From assembly GCA_958346165.1 (NCBI GenBank), contig CATVQO010000002.1, positions 1 through 31,711 on the forward strand: a DNA stretch of 31,711 nucleotides, in the 5' to 3' direction. The position numbers and the translations under genes are program-made. Numbering within the stretch: the first letter of the stretch is position 1; each line of letters opens with the position of its first letter. This DNA is from an uncultured Collinsella sp. GTDB taxonomy: Bacteria; Actinomycetota; Coriobacteriia; Coriobacteriales; Coriobacteriaceae. Under the pieces are notes generated by a model. That model was not told where the DNA came from. It did not search any database and was given only the letters and a program-made list of their open reading frames with translations. Shown piece after piece: positions 17,062 to 25,329 of the stretch.

Positions 17062-19227
17062 CTATGCACGGGCGCATTCCGCAACGTGCGAATCGAGCCA
17101 TTCGATATCCTCGGCAAGATGTGTCACGCCCAGATGGTGTTCACCCGGACATACCTCGTGCCGCAGGCCATCTCTGCGACCCAGCAACTTGTAGGCATCG
17201 CGCACGATCTCGAGCTGCTCGTCAACATTTTTCAGCCCGCGCGAACCGTTCAGATGATCCTCTTCGCAGCTTTGCACCAGCAGCGGATGCGGCGCGATGA
17301 GCGAGGCAATATCGCCCATGTCGAGTAAGCGCCAAAGTCCGGGTGTGTAGTTGCAACTGCAATTGCCATTGAGATGCAGCAGCGAATCGTCGACACCGTA
17401 CAGATAGCCCGAGACAAACGCCTTGCGCACACGCGGGTCGAGTGCGGCCAGGTACAACGTCATGTAGCCGCCACCCGAAAAACCAAAGCAACCCAGGTCA
17501 TCCATGGCAATGTCGCCGCGCGCCTCCAAGTAATCGATCAAGCGCATGTTGTCCCAGACGTTGAGGCCCGCGACCGTAAGACCCAGTGGCTCGGCCATAC
17601 GCGCTTGATTCAGACACGTACCGCGCAGGTAGCTGTTCTCGTCATCGCCCTGACCCTTCCAGTCACGACGGTATCCCCAACCGCGCGCATCAGGGCAGAC
17701 GGTCACGTAACCCATGCGTGCCAAACGCAGACCGTAGTCGTAATTGAACTTACGCACGGCATCATCGACAGCCGGCACGCCCGCAACACCGGCTACGCTT
17801 GCAGCACCCGCTCCCTGATGGCCATGCGGGCAGATATAACAGCGTTTGAGTCCCCGCTCATCAAGCTTAGGATGAGACGGTTCCAACAGGTAGAACGGCA
17901 TCCAAACATCGCGCTCGACCTGCAACATCGCATGGGTGCGCACGATGCCGCCGGCAACCCGCACGCGGCTGAGCTCACGAATCTCAATCGGGACGCGGTC
18001 CATAAGCGAAAGGCCCAAAACATCGTACAGACGAGTCCTGGTCGCAATCTTCCATGCCTCAAAATCTGCAGGAGTCTTGCCCGTAAAAGCAGCCGAACGC
18101 CCCTCGCGCTTCAGCCGGGCACGCAGCGCAGGTTCGTCTTCGCAGTACGTCTCGATGTGCACGGTGCGACCGTTGGCAGACAGTTCAGCCGTCTCAACCG
18201 CATCACCGTCGCCGCCCTCGGGATCCCAGCCATCCCCACCGGCAAGCACCTGCTCGCGAGCGTACCCGGCGGCAGCCATCACATCGAGTTCATTCGCCCA
18301 CGGCACCCAGCCGGTAGTATCACCCGCCGGCCCATGCAGAATCGCGCCAGCATACTGCACGCAGTTGTGTGCCGCCGGCTTATTCCAATCCCACCAGCCT
18401 TCGCGCTTGATATGTCGCCCCAGCCAGCAATCGATCAGCACAGTTTGCGCCCATTCGCGCCAAGGACGACCCAGGTAGACCGAATCCGGCGCCACGCCAT
18501 CCGGAGCTGTAAACGAACAGCCGTGGAACACAAAGCCGTGCGGCTCGCCTTTAGGCGTGGAGGCTGCCGTTACATACCCGTTGACATCCATATCGCGGTT
18601 GAGCGAGCGAATCTCGCACCCCTCAAAGTAGGCACGCGCGCCGCCAAAGATAAAGTCGACATCGCCCTCGATCCGGCAACGTCGAAAATACTGGCGCCCC
18701 ACCCGGCGCGGCGCATACTGTTTGGGTCCTATGAACCCGCCCGGTTTGGCCTCATGCGGCGGCAACGGACCCAAAAACAGCGTGTCTTGGTGTCCCTTAA
18801 TGCAGCAGGCATCGACAACCAGACGGTCGCCATCAGCATACAGGGCAATCGCTTGACCGACCTCGCGCCCATCGCCCGCATCGTTTTCGATCGTGAGGTT
18901 CTCGAGCCGTACGTCGTCGGCATCGACCAAAACGGTATAGGTCCTAAACGTGCCGAGCGTGCCGTCGACGCCCGAGCCGTCCTCCGAAGGCATCTTGGCA
19001 CCCAGGCTGCCCACGATACGCACGCTGTCGGCCGTCTCTCCCTCAATCGTCACATGCGAGCGATGAATCTCGACCCGCTCGCAATACTCGCCCGGATCGA
19101 CGCGAATCATCACCGGTTGCTCGGCATCCGGATAGAGCTGATCGGCTGCCGCCAAGGCATCGGAAATCGTTGGATACGCTCCTGCCGCAGCCCTCGAAAC
19201 GCGCAGCGTATAGATACTTTCGCTCAT
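17062..19227 (-). CDS. Bifunctional pectin methylesterase (CE8) - acetyl-esterase-like alpha/beta hydrolase fusion
   Basis: A 721-residue cytoplasmic fusion. Residues 1-330 are a pectin methylesterase beta-helix, with GQAIALYADGDR, QDTLF (D148), GDVDFIFGG (D189/D191) and YLGRPWREW (R254/W256), the standard CE8 catalytic set. A linker near 331-345 (GGDGWDPEGGDGD) leads to an alpha/beta hydrolase with PHGHQG, the nucleophile motif GFSGGG (S584), an acid in CEEDHLNG and a late His in GEHHLG. The second half resembles the CE7 and dienelactone-hydrolase-like esterases that deacetylate sugars. The fusion would strip methyl and acetyl groups from one oligogalacturonide. Its ATG overlaps the stop of the upstream esterase (ATGA). 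There is no secretion signal, which is unusual for pectin methylesterases. Confidence 0.9.
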   Translation of the reverse strand: MSESIYTLRVSRAAAGAYPTISDALAAADQLYPDAEQPVMIRVDPGEYCERVEIHRSHVTIEGETADSVRIVGSLGAKMPSEDGSGVDGTLGTFRTYTVLVDADDVRLENLTIENDAGDGREVGQAIALYADGDRLVVDACCIKGHQDTLFLGPLPPHEAKPGGFIGPKQYAPRRVGRQYFRRCRIEGDVDFIFGGARAYFEGCEIRSLNRDMDVNGYVTAASTPKGEPHGFVFHGCSFTAPDGVAPDSVYLGRPWREWAQTVLIDCWLGRHIKREGWWDWNKPAAHNCVQYAGAILHGPAGDTTGWVPWANELDVMAAAGYAREQVLAGGDGWDPEGGDGDAVETAELSANGRTVHIETYCEDEPALRARLKREGRSAAFTGKTPADFEAWKIATRTRLYDVLGLSLMDRVPIEIRELSRVRVAGGIVRTHAMLQVERDVWMPFYLLEPSHPKLDERGLKRCYICPHGHQGAGAASVAGVAGVPAVDDAVRKFNYDYGLRLARMGYVTVCPDARGWGYRRDWKGQGDDENSYLRGTCLNQARMAEPLGLTVAGLNVWDNMRLIDYLEARGDIAMDDLGCFGFSGGGYMTLYLAALDPRVRKAFVSGYLYGVDDSLLHLNGNCSCNYTPGLWRLLDMGDIASLIAPHPLLVQSCEEDHLNGSRGLKNVDEQLEIVRDAYKLLGRRDGLRHEVCPGEHHLGVTHLAEDIEWLDSHVAECARA

Positions 19228-20033
19228 CGTCCATCACGCTCCCATGCAACGAACTGTTCAAGCCAGCCCTGAACTTGTGGCTGAATATGCTCGGCGCAGC
19301 CCTTAAATGCCGTTAGGGCCGTGGCGAGCGATGCCCCATGCTTTCCATGCGGAAAGACATGTAGGCTAAAGCCAATCCCGTGGTCGGCAAGAGTCTGCGC
19401 AAGAAGGAGGCTATTTTGAACTGGTACCGATGCATCCTCGGCGGTATGCCACAAGAACGTACGGGGGAAGCCCTCGCCCACCATATTCTCGATCGACAAC
19501 TTTTGAGCCAAAGCGCCATCGGCACCCGTTAGGTGTTCAAATGAACCACGATGAGCATAGGCCCCCGAGCTTACGACCGGATAGCCCAAGCAAAGTGTGT
19601 CAGGCCGAATCGACTCAGGCGATGCCGCAATCGACTCTGCAAGCCAGGGTTGGTCCCAAAGCGCCCCGAGCAAGCCAACTAGATGCCCACCGGCCGAAAA
19701 ACCCATGACCGTAATCCGATCAGGATCGACACAGTACTCTGCCGCATGGCTTCGGACGGTATCGACCGCCCGCGCGAGTTCTTGCAATGCCAGCGGATAG
19801 ACAGCCGGAGCAACCGAATAGTTCAGTACAAACGCTTGGTAGCCCATCGCCAACAAACGGAGCGCTACCGGCTCGCCTTCGCGCGGCGAAACGTGATCGT
19901 AGCCGCCTCCTGGCACGACCACAACTGCAGGCAGCGGTTTTAAAGCATAAGCATCTTCGGTCGGGGCAAAAACATAAGACGTAATCGTGGCAGACGAGCC
20001 ATCGACCCCGACAGGAATCGTTTTATTGAGCAT
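19224..20033 (-). CDS. Alpha/beta hydrolase, carbohydrate esterase-like
   Basis: A 269-residue protein of the BD-FAE/acetyl-esterase-like group. The oxyanion-hole stretch is VVVPGGGYDHVS, the nucleophile motif is GFSAGG (S113), the acid is probably in HTAEDASVP and the His in PHGKHG. The start at 20033 has GAAAGGGA upstream; a longer frame to 20084 lacks one. It overlaps the next gene by four bases, so both esterases are co-translated. A role in deacetylating imported pectin fragments is inferred from the neighbours. Confidence 0.87.
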   Translation of the reverse strand: MLNKTIPVGVDGSSATITSYVFAPTEDAYALKPLPAVVVVPGGGYDHVSPREGEPVALRLLAMGYQAFVLNYSVAPAVYPLALQELARAVDTVRSHAAEYCVDPDRITVMGFSAGGHLVGLLGALWDQPWLAESIAASPESIRPDTLCLGYPVVSSGAYAHRGSFEHLTGADGALAQKLSIENMVGEGFPRTFLWHTAEDASVPVQNSLLLAQTLADHGIGFSLHVFPHGKHGASLATALTAFKGCAEHIQPQVQGWLEQFVAWERDGR

Positions 20034-20085
20034 GTATTCCCTTTCACCATGATGCGTAGCGCAGCGCACACGGCCGTATCGCACA

Positions 20086-20122
20086 AGGGCTGCATTGCCG
20101 ATTTATCCGACAATGCAGCCCT
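20086..20122 (-). terminator. Hairpin after the GH28 gene
   Basis: AGGGCTGCATTG and its exact complement form a 12-bp stem 16 bp after the GH28 stop. No clear T-run follows on the minus strand, so it may attenuate rather than fully stop transcription into the esterase genes. Confidence 0.65.
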
Positions 20123-20137
20123 GGTCATCAACCCGAG

Positions 20138-21733
20138 TTAGGAACGGACAACCTTGTCGACGTTCTGGAGCTGCAGTTCCTCGCCGTCCTGGCCCTCGAT
20201 CACCACATTTTGCAGGTCGAGTACCTTGACGTTTTGCGCGATGATGCCCTGGCGCACCATGGGCTCAACGCCGCAGGCCATGGCCGGGACAAAGGGCTCG
20301 GCATCCGGCGCGAAGGTCACGTGGACATCCTGGAACGTCAGGCGCGTCACTTTGCTCTCGGGCAGGCCCGTGATGTAAGCAGCAGCCGCGTGGCAGTTAG
20401 TAGCCTCGATATCACAAAACGTCGTGGCACCAAAGCCAGGTGTGCGGTCGTCGACGGGCAGTGCCTCGCGAGACTGCACGTAGTCGGTCTTGCCGTCCTT
20501 GTCGCAGAAGTAGAACGAGTTGACCACGAAGGGCGTAAGCACCTCGTCCATACGAATGTGCTCGAAGGTGATGCCCTCGTTAACGGCGTCCTTGCCGCGA
20601 CCGCGGCGGGTCTTGACGCGCAGGCCGCGGTCGGTGCGCTCAAAGAGGCACTTGCTCACGGTAAGGTCCTTGATGCCGCCGGCAGCCTCTGAACCCAGGA
20701 CCACGGCGCCGTGACCATCGTGCATGTAGCAGTGAGAGATCAGCACGTCGTGCGTGGCGGGACGAAGCTCGGGCTCAATACCCAGCTTGCCGCTCTTGAT
20801 GGCGATGCAGTCGTCGCCCACCGAGAACTGGCAGCCCAAGATGCGGACAAAGCCGCAGCTCTCAGGATCGAAGCCGTCGGTGTTGTGGGAGTTCTTGGGA
20901 CCCTCGATGGACAGGCAGAGCGCATCGACGTGCTCGCACAGGATGGGGTGGATGTTCCACGCCGGGCTGTTGCGGACGGTGAAGCCGGCCATGCTCACGT
21001 TCTCACACTCGGACAGGAAGATCATGCGCGGACGGGCGACCTCGCGGCCCTCCTCGGGACGGAAGATGTTCTTAAAGTCCTTGTTCCACCAGTTGTCCTC
21101 GGCAAAATCGGTCTGACCGTCAATCGCGCCGCGACCATAGATGCACACGTCGTGCACGCCCAGACCCGTAAAGGTAGAACAGTAGGTCGAGAAGCTCTCC
21201 CCCTCCCAGCGGCCCAGGGGCAGCATATCGGTACCGGCATAACCGGCACCCTCGTTGCCCGTGACCGTACCCGGAATGTAGGCAAGCGCGGCACGATCGT
21301 GGCGGGCCAGCAGCACCGCCCCCTCGGCGAGCTCGATGTTGATATTGCTCTTAAGGAAGAGAGACTTGATGCGATAACTACCGGCGGGGATCAGCACGCG
21401 GCCACCCTTGGGGCAAGCCATGATGGCAGCCTGGATGTTGGTGGTGTCGTCGTGCTCGGCATCGCCCTTGGCGCCACAGTCGCGAACGTTGATGGTAAAG
21501 GGCTCAGCCGGCGTGGTGACACCTACGCTCAGCTCACGCTCGCCACAGACAAAACGGACCAGGTTGCGCTTGCCGGGGGTCAGGCCGTCGACATAGGTCT
21601 CGACCGTATTCGTGGTACCGGCGGGCTCGTCGTTGACAAAGATCTCCCACGTATCGGCGCAGGTAAAGTAACCGCCGTCGTCAAGCTCGATAACCGCCGC
21701 GCGCGCGTTGCGCCAGATAACGTTCGTCTCCAT
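20138..21733 (-). CDS. GH28 polygalacturonase, exo-type, cytoplasmic
   Basis: A 531-residue beta-helix enzyme. All GH28 active-site blocks are visible: NTDGFDP (NTD at 284-286), GDDCIAIKSG (D307/D308), GHG (H341) and RVKT (372-375). Residues 1-80 form a beta-rich N-terminal domain with VDGLTPGKRNLVRF, as in exo-polygalacturonases of the PehX type, followed by the INVRDCGAKGD entry to the helix. No signal peptide, so it would release galacturonate from the ends of imported oligogalacturonides. GAGGGAG before the ATG fixes the start; the frame extends five codons further. It shares an intergenic gap with the transporter terminator upstream. Confidence 0.94.
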   Translation of the reverse strand: METNVIWRNARAAVIELDDGGYFTCADTWEIFVNDEPAGTTNTVETYVDGLTPGKRNLVRFVCGERELSVGVTTPAEPFTINVRDCGAKGDAEHDDTTNIQAAIMACPKGGRVLIPAGSYRIKSLFLKSNINIELAEGAVLLARHDRAALAYIPGTVTGNEGAGYAGTDMLPLGRWEGESFSTYCSTFTGLGVHDVCIYGRGAIDGQTDFAEDNWWNKDFKNIFRPEEGREVARPRMIFLSECENVSMAGFTVRNSPAWNIHPILCEHVDALCLSIEGPKNSHNTDGFDPESCGFVRILGCQFSVGDDCIAIKSGKLGIEPELRPATHDVLISHCYMHDGHGAVVLGSEAAGGIKDLTVSKCLFERTDRGLRVKTRRGRGKDAVNEGITFEHIRMDEVLTPFVVNSFYFCDKDGKTDYVQSREALPVDDRTPGFGATTFCDIEATNCHAAAAYITGLPESKVTRLTFQDVHVTFAPDAEPFVPAMACGVEPMVRQGIIAQNVKVLDLQNVVIEGQDGEELQLQNVDKVVRS

Positions 21734-21781
21734 GGGTTTCTCCCTCAAAAAGATGCTCTAAAGGCAAATTGTACGCTGTTG

Positions 21782-21824
21782 AAAAAGGGCCGTGCCTGCC
21801 GGCGGAATTCCGGTGGCACGGCCC
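21782..21824 (-). terminator. Rho-independent terminator after the transporter gene
   Basis: GGGCCGTGCC and GGCACGGCCC form a stem that is followed on the minus strand by TTTTTC. It separates the transporter from the GH28 gene, although no clear new operator is seen before GH28. Confidence 0.88.
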
Positions 21825-21848
21825 TGTGATTTGGACGATATGTCGGCC

Positions 21849-23408
21849 TTACTCGGCGGGGGTTACGCTACCGTCCTGGAAGCCAACGTTGTTGTGGGCA
21901 AAGCAGTCCTCGTACTTAAAGCCGGAGAGCTCCTCGCAAAGCGCCTTGACCTCGGGCTTGACGTCGGCCATCTTGCCGCCCTCCTTGACGCGGCGGATCT
22001 CGTCGCAAAGGACGTCGCACTGCTCCTTGTCAATCTTGATGCCGCGGGCAAGGACAGCCGCGAGCAGGAAGAAGCCGGCGCAGCCGATGAGCATGTAGCC
22101 GCAGATGTACAGAGGCACGGTGGCGGGCTGGGTCACGGCGTCGCTGTTGCCGGCGGTCTGAATGAAGCCGGAGGCAGCAAGGACGATGGCCCATGCGTTA
22201 ACGGCGATAGCCTGGGCGATCTGCTGGCAGAGCTGCTGAGCGGAGCTGTAGATGCCTTCGCGACGACGCAGGGTGATGAGCTCATCGACATCGGGGATGT
22301 AGTTGAGCAGAACATCGGGCAGGTACTGGAAGCCGACGTAGAAGAACTTCCAGATGGCGAAGATGATGGGGTAGGCGATCATGGCGATGGCGACCGTGGA
22401 GGTGCCATTGATCTGACCAAAGGCGAAGTAGTTGTAGGCGATGATGCACGCAGCGCAACCGACGTTGGCCAGGTACCAAGACTTGTGGAAGCCCTTCTTG
22501 GCCATGAGAGCGACCCAAATGGCGGTGCAGACGATAGCGACGACCTTGCCAGGCATCTCCATCACGGACTCGTAGGACTTAGGAATCTGCAGGCAGTAGA
22601 CGATGAAGAAGGACAGGCAGGCAGACCAGCAGGCAGCAGCGAGCTTCGTGGAGACCTGTGCGTACAGGACCTTGCGGAAGGACTTGTTGCGGAAGGTGGA
22701 GATAACGTCGATGAAGAACTTCTTGATACCCTCGCCGACGCTCTCGATCTTCTCCTGAGCGACCTCCTCGGGGGTGTGCTCCCACGTGGACAGGTACACA
22801 CAAAGCAGCGAGATTGCCATGACCGAAGCGTTGACCGTAGCGATGATGAAGTAGCTGAACGGGTTGGTCTCGCCGAAGGTGCCAAAGCCGAAGCCCACAA
22901 GTGCAGCCATCAGGAAGCCGGCGGCGTTACCAAAGAGATGCTTGTAGCCGGTGAGGTACGTACGCTCCTTAAAGTCGTCGGTCATCTCGATGGTAAGCGG
23001 CGACAGGTTGGCGGTGCAGAACGTGTACGCGACGTTGTAGATCAGGTACAGCACAAAGTAGTACGGGAAGCCAAACGGCGTAGCCACGAAGATGAGCGGC
23101 TCGGCGATCATCATCGGGATGGCCAGCAAGATCCAGAAACGACGACGACCAAAGATGCGGCCAATCTTGGTGGCATAGAAGTTATCGGCCACAAAGCCCA
23201 TCAGCGGGCAAAGAATGGCGTTGACATAGATGGCAAACGAGCTGATCAGTGCAGCCTCGCCTGCGGACAGGCCACACTCCGTGGACAGGAACAGCACCAT
23301 GTAGCTGTGCGTAAAGGTCAGGGCACCGGAATTGAGCATACCGCCCATACCAAAGCCCAAGCGCGTCCAGAATGTGATCTTACGCTTTTTTCCGATCTTA
23401 TTAGTCAT
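21849..23408 (-). CDS. GPH-family (MFS) sugar:cation symporter, probable oligogalacturonide/galacturonide importer
   Basis: A 519-residue membrane protein with about 12 hydrophobic helices, N-terminal KRKITFWTRLGFGMGGMLNS and a conserved acidic/Arg segment GFVADNFYATKIGRIFGRRRFW after the second helix. This is the layout of the MelB/GPH family. TogT of pectinolytic enterobacteria, an oligogalacturonide importer, belongs to the same family. GAGGGAG precedes the ATG at 23408; 17 further in-frame codons upstream have no support. Three operator sites lie in the 355-bp gap before it. Location beside GH28 and the uxa genes indicates a pectin-derived substrate; saturated versus unsaturated preference cannot be read from sequence. 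Confidence 0.88.
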   Translation of the reverse strand: MTNKIGKKRKITFWTRLGFGMGGMLNSGALTFTHSYMVLFLSTECGLSAGEAALISSFAIYVNAILCPLMGFVADNFYATKIGRIFGRRRFWILLAIPMMIAEPLIFVATPFGFPYYFVLYLIYNVAYTFCTANLSPLTIEMTDDFKERTYLTGYKHLFGNAAGFLMAALVGFGFGTFGETNPFSYFIIATVNASVMAISLLCVYLSTWEHTPEEVAQEKIESVGEGIKKFFIDVISTFRNKSFRKVLYAQVSTKLAAACWSACLSFFIVYCLQIPKSYESVMEMPGKVVAIVCTAIWVALMAKKGFHKSWYLANVGCAACIIAYNYFAFGQINGTSTVAIAMIAYPIIFAIWKFFYVGFQYLPDVLLNYIPDVDELITLRRREGIYSSAQQLCQQIAQAIAVNAWAIVLAASGFIQTAGNSDAVTQPATVPLYICGYMLIGCAGFFLLAAVLARGIKIDKEQCDVLCDEIRRVKEGGKMADVKPEVKALCEELSGFKYEDCFAHNNVGFQDGSVTPAE

Positions 23409-23486
23409 CGAGCTCCCTCTCTTTTCTCGATTGTCTTGTAACAAGACAGTTGAGTCCACACTGACATCTGTCTGCCCAGCGTTCAG

Positions 23487-23540
23487 GGTGAACGTTTAGT
23501 TAGATTATGCGCGATTGCTTACGACAGGTGAACGTTCACT
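23487..23540. promoter_or_regulatory. Operator pair, transporter promoter
   Basis: GGTGAACGTTTAGT (23487-23500) and GGTGAACGTTCACT (23527-23540) are offset by 40 bp. A CATAAT box on the minus strand lies between them, so repressor bound at both sites would enclose the promoter. Confidence 0.82.
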
Positions 23541-23553
23541 TGAATAATATCCT

Positions 23554-23581
23554 TGAACGGTCGATTTTTACCGCTGAACGG
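23554..23581. promoter_or_regulatory. Conserved 28-bp upstream element, transporter copy
   Basis: Begins TGAACGGTCGATTTTT and ends CTGAACGG. It matches the element at 28486-28513 at 23 of 28 positions and lies 13 bp beyond the distal operator, as in the uxaC promoter (14 bp). Confidence 0.65.
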
Positions 23582-23647
23582 ACACAATTGAGATCATCAC
23601 ACCTATTTTCTGCTGGTAAAGGTGCCATGCTGGACAGCCATGAGATA

Positions 23648-23661
23648 GGTGAACGTTTATC
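23648..23661. promoter_or_regulatory. Third operator-like site upstream of the transporter
   Basis: GGTGAACGTTTATC keeps the GGTGAACGTT half and lies about 120 bp further upstream, close to the uxaA terminator. It may be an auxiliary operator. Confidence 0.6.
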
Positions 23662-23700
23662 AGATTTTCCAACATATTCACTTAACCACGAAACGAACAA

Positions 23701-23728
23701 GCCCCGCCGGGAACACTCCCGATGGGGC
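23701..23728 (-). terminator. Terminator-like hairpin after uxaA
   Basis: GCCCCGCCGGGA and TCCCGATGGGGC form a 12-position stem with two imperfect pairs and a four-base loop. On the minus strand it is followed by the T-rich TTGTTCGTTT. It lies 36 bp past the uxaA stop. Confidence 0.75.
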
Positions 23729-23763
23729 CGATGACATCTCGCTATGCTTGGGCGCACTTGCCG

Positions 23764-25248
23764 CTACAAGCAGACGCCGTCCTTCCAGATACTGATCTCA
23801 TGACAGCCACGGCGCTCAGCACTCGTGAGCTTACCGCTCGCCGTCTCCAGCACCAGCTGGTACAGATCGTGGGCAGCCTCGTCGAGCGTGCGCTCACCCG
23901 TGGCAATCACGCCAGCGTTAAAGTCCATCCAGTTGGCCTTGTGGTCGCACAAACGCTGATTGGTGAACACCTTGAGCGTAGGCGCCGGCGCGCCAAACGG
24001 TGTGCCGCGGCCGGTCGAGAACAGAATCACGTGGCAGCCGGCAGCCGTCAACGCCGTGGTGGATACCATGTCGTTGCCCGGACCGCACAGCATGTTCAGG
24101 CCGTGTTTATTTGCCTGGCCGGCATACGGCAGCACGTCGACGATGGGGGCAGATCCGCCCTTTTGCACGCAGCCGCAGCTCTTGTCCTCGAGCGTGGTAA
24201 TACCGCCGTCCTTGTTGCCGGGACTCGGGTTCTCATAAACGACCTCGCCGTGGCTAATAAAGTAGTCCTTAAAGCCATTGAGCATGTCGGAGGCAGCGTT
24301 AAAGACCTGCTCGTTCTCGCAACGGTCGAGCAGGATGCTCTCCGCGCCAAACATCTCGGGCACCTCGGTAAGCACCGACGTGCCGCCGCGGGCGACGACC
24401 ATATCGCTCACGCGACCGATCGTGGGGTTGGCGGTAATGCCCGAAAGACCGTCGGAGCCGCCGCACTTAAGACCAATAACCAGCTCGGAGGCCAAAATGG
24501 GCTCACGCTTGGCTTGCTTTGCCAGGTCTGCCAGCTCGGCCAGAATCTTGTGGCCCTCGATCTGCTCGTCGGCAACGTCCTGGCAGGTGAGGAAGCGGAC
24601 GCGCTCGTGATCGAAGTCACCGAGCTCGTCGAGCACCTGCTGGTGTGTGCAGTTCTCGCAACCAAGCGACAGGAACAGCACACCGGCCGCATTAGGATGA
24701 CGCGAGAGCGCCACCAGCAGACGACGCGTCTGGACATGGTCGGCGCCGGTCTGTGAGCAGCCGAAGGGATGCGGGAAGTAGTAAACACCCTCCAGCGAGC
24801 CATCGACCAGATCCTGGGCCTGCTCACACATGGCACGGGCGACTTCGTTGACACAGCCGACCGTGGGGATGATCCACAGCTCATTACGCGTCGCGGCACG
24901 ACCGTCGGCGCGGCGGAAGCCCATAAAGGTCTCAGGCTCAACGGGATCCACGACCGGATGCGTGGGGTTGTAGGCGTACTCGACCTCGCCCGAAAGGTTG
25001 GTCTTCACATTGTGCGTGTGGAGCCACTGACCGGGCTGGACATCGCCCGTCACATGGCCGATAGGAAGGCCGTACTTGATGACGTCCTCCCCTGCGGCAA
25101 TCGCGCGCACCGCCATCTTATGGCCCTGCGGAATATCCTCCACGGCCACGACCTCGCCCACCCCGGGAACCGCGACGGCAGTGCCCTTGGCAAGCGGCGA
25201 CAGCGCAACGATCACGTTGTCGGCCGGATTGATCTGGATAGTATTCAT
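23764..25248 (-). CDS. uxaA: Altronate dehydratase UxaA
   Basis: A 494-residue enzyme dehydrating D-altronate to KDG. An N-terminal SAF domain (about residues 10-90, with GHKMAVRAI) precedes the large dehydratase domain. Family blocks include ELWIIPTVGCVN, HPFGCSQTG, LGCENC, GLKCGGSDGLSGITANP and a Cys-rich KSCGCVQKGG. Length equals that of the usual fused UxaA. The ATG at 25248 is preceded by AGGA at a slightly long spacing. It is the last gene of uxaC-uxaB-uxaA, 81 bp after uxaB with a GC-rich hairpin between. Confidence 0.95.
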   Translation of the reverse strand: MNTIQINPADNVIVALSPLAKGTAVAVPGVGEVVAVEDIPQGHKMAVRAIAAGEDVIKYGLPIGHVTGDVQPGQWLHTHNVKTNLSGEVEYAYNPTHPVVDPVEPETFMGFRRADGRAATRNELWIIPTVGCVNEVARAMCEQAQDLVDGSLEGVYYFPHPFGCSQTGADHVQTRRLLVALSRHPNAAGVLFLSLGCENCTHQQVLDELGDFDHERVRFLTCQDVADEQIEGHKILAELADLAKQAKREPILASELVIGLKCGGSDGLSGITANPTIGRVSDMVVARGGTSVLTEVPEMFGAESILLDRCENEQVFNAASDMLNGFKDYFISHGEVVYENPSPGNKDGGITTLEDKSCGCVQKGGSAPIVDVLPYAGQANKHGLNMLCGPGNDMVSTTALTAAGCHVILFSTGRGTPFGAPAPTLKVFTNQRLCDHKANWMDFNAGVIATGERTLDEAAHDLYQLVLETASGKLTSAERRGCHEISIWKDGVCL

Positions 25249-25287
25249 TACAAATGGTCCTAACCCTACAGGTTGAGCAGAAGTCGA

Positions 25288-25317
25288 GACGCGGGCACGC
25301 CGTCCCGCGCCCGCGTC
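25288..25317 (-). repeat. Hairpin in the uxaB-uxaA gap
   Basis: GACGCGGGC and GCCCGCGTC pair perfectly around a 12-nt loop. No T-run follows, so it is more likely an RNA stabilising or processing structure than a terminator. Confidence 0.6.
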
Positions 25318-25329
25318 TGCGCCGGAAAT

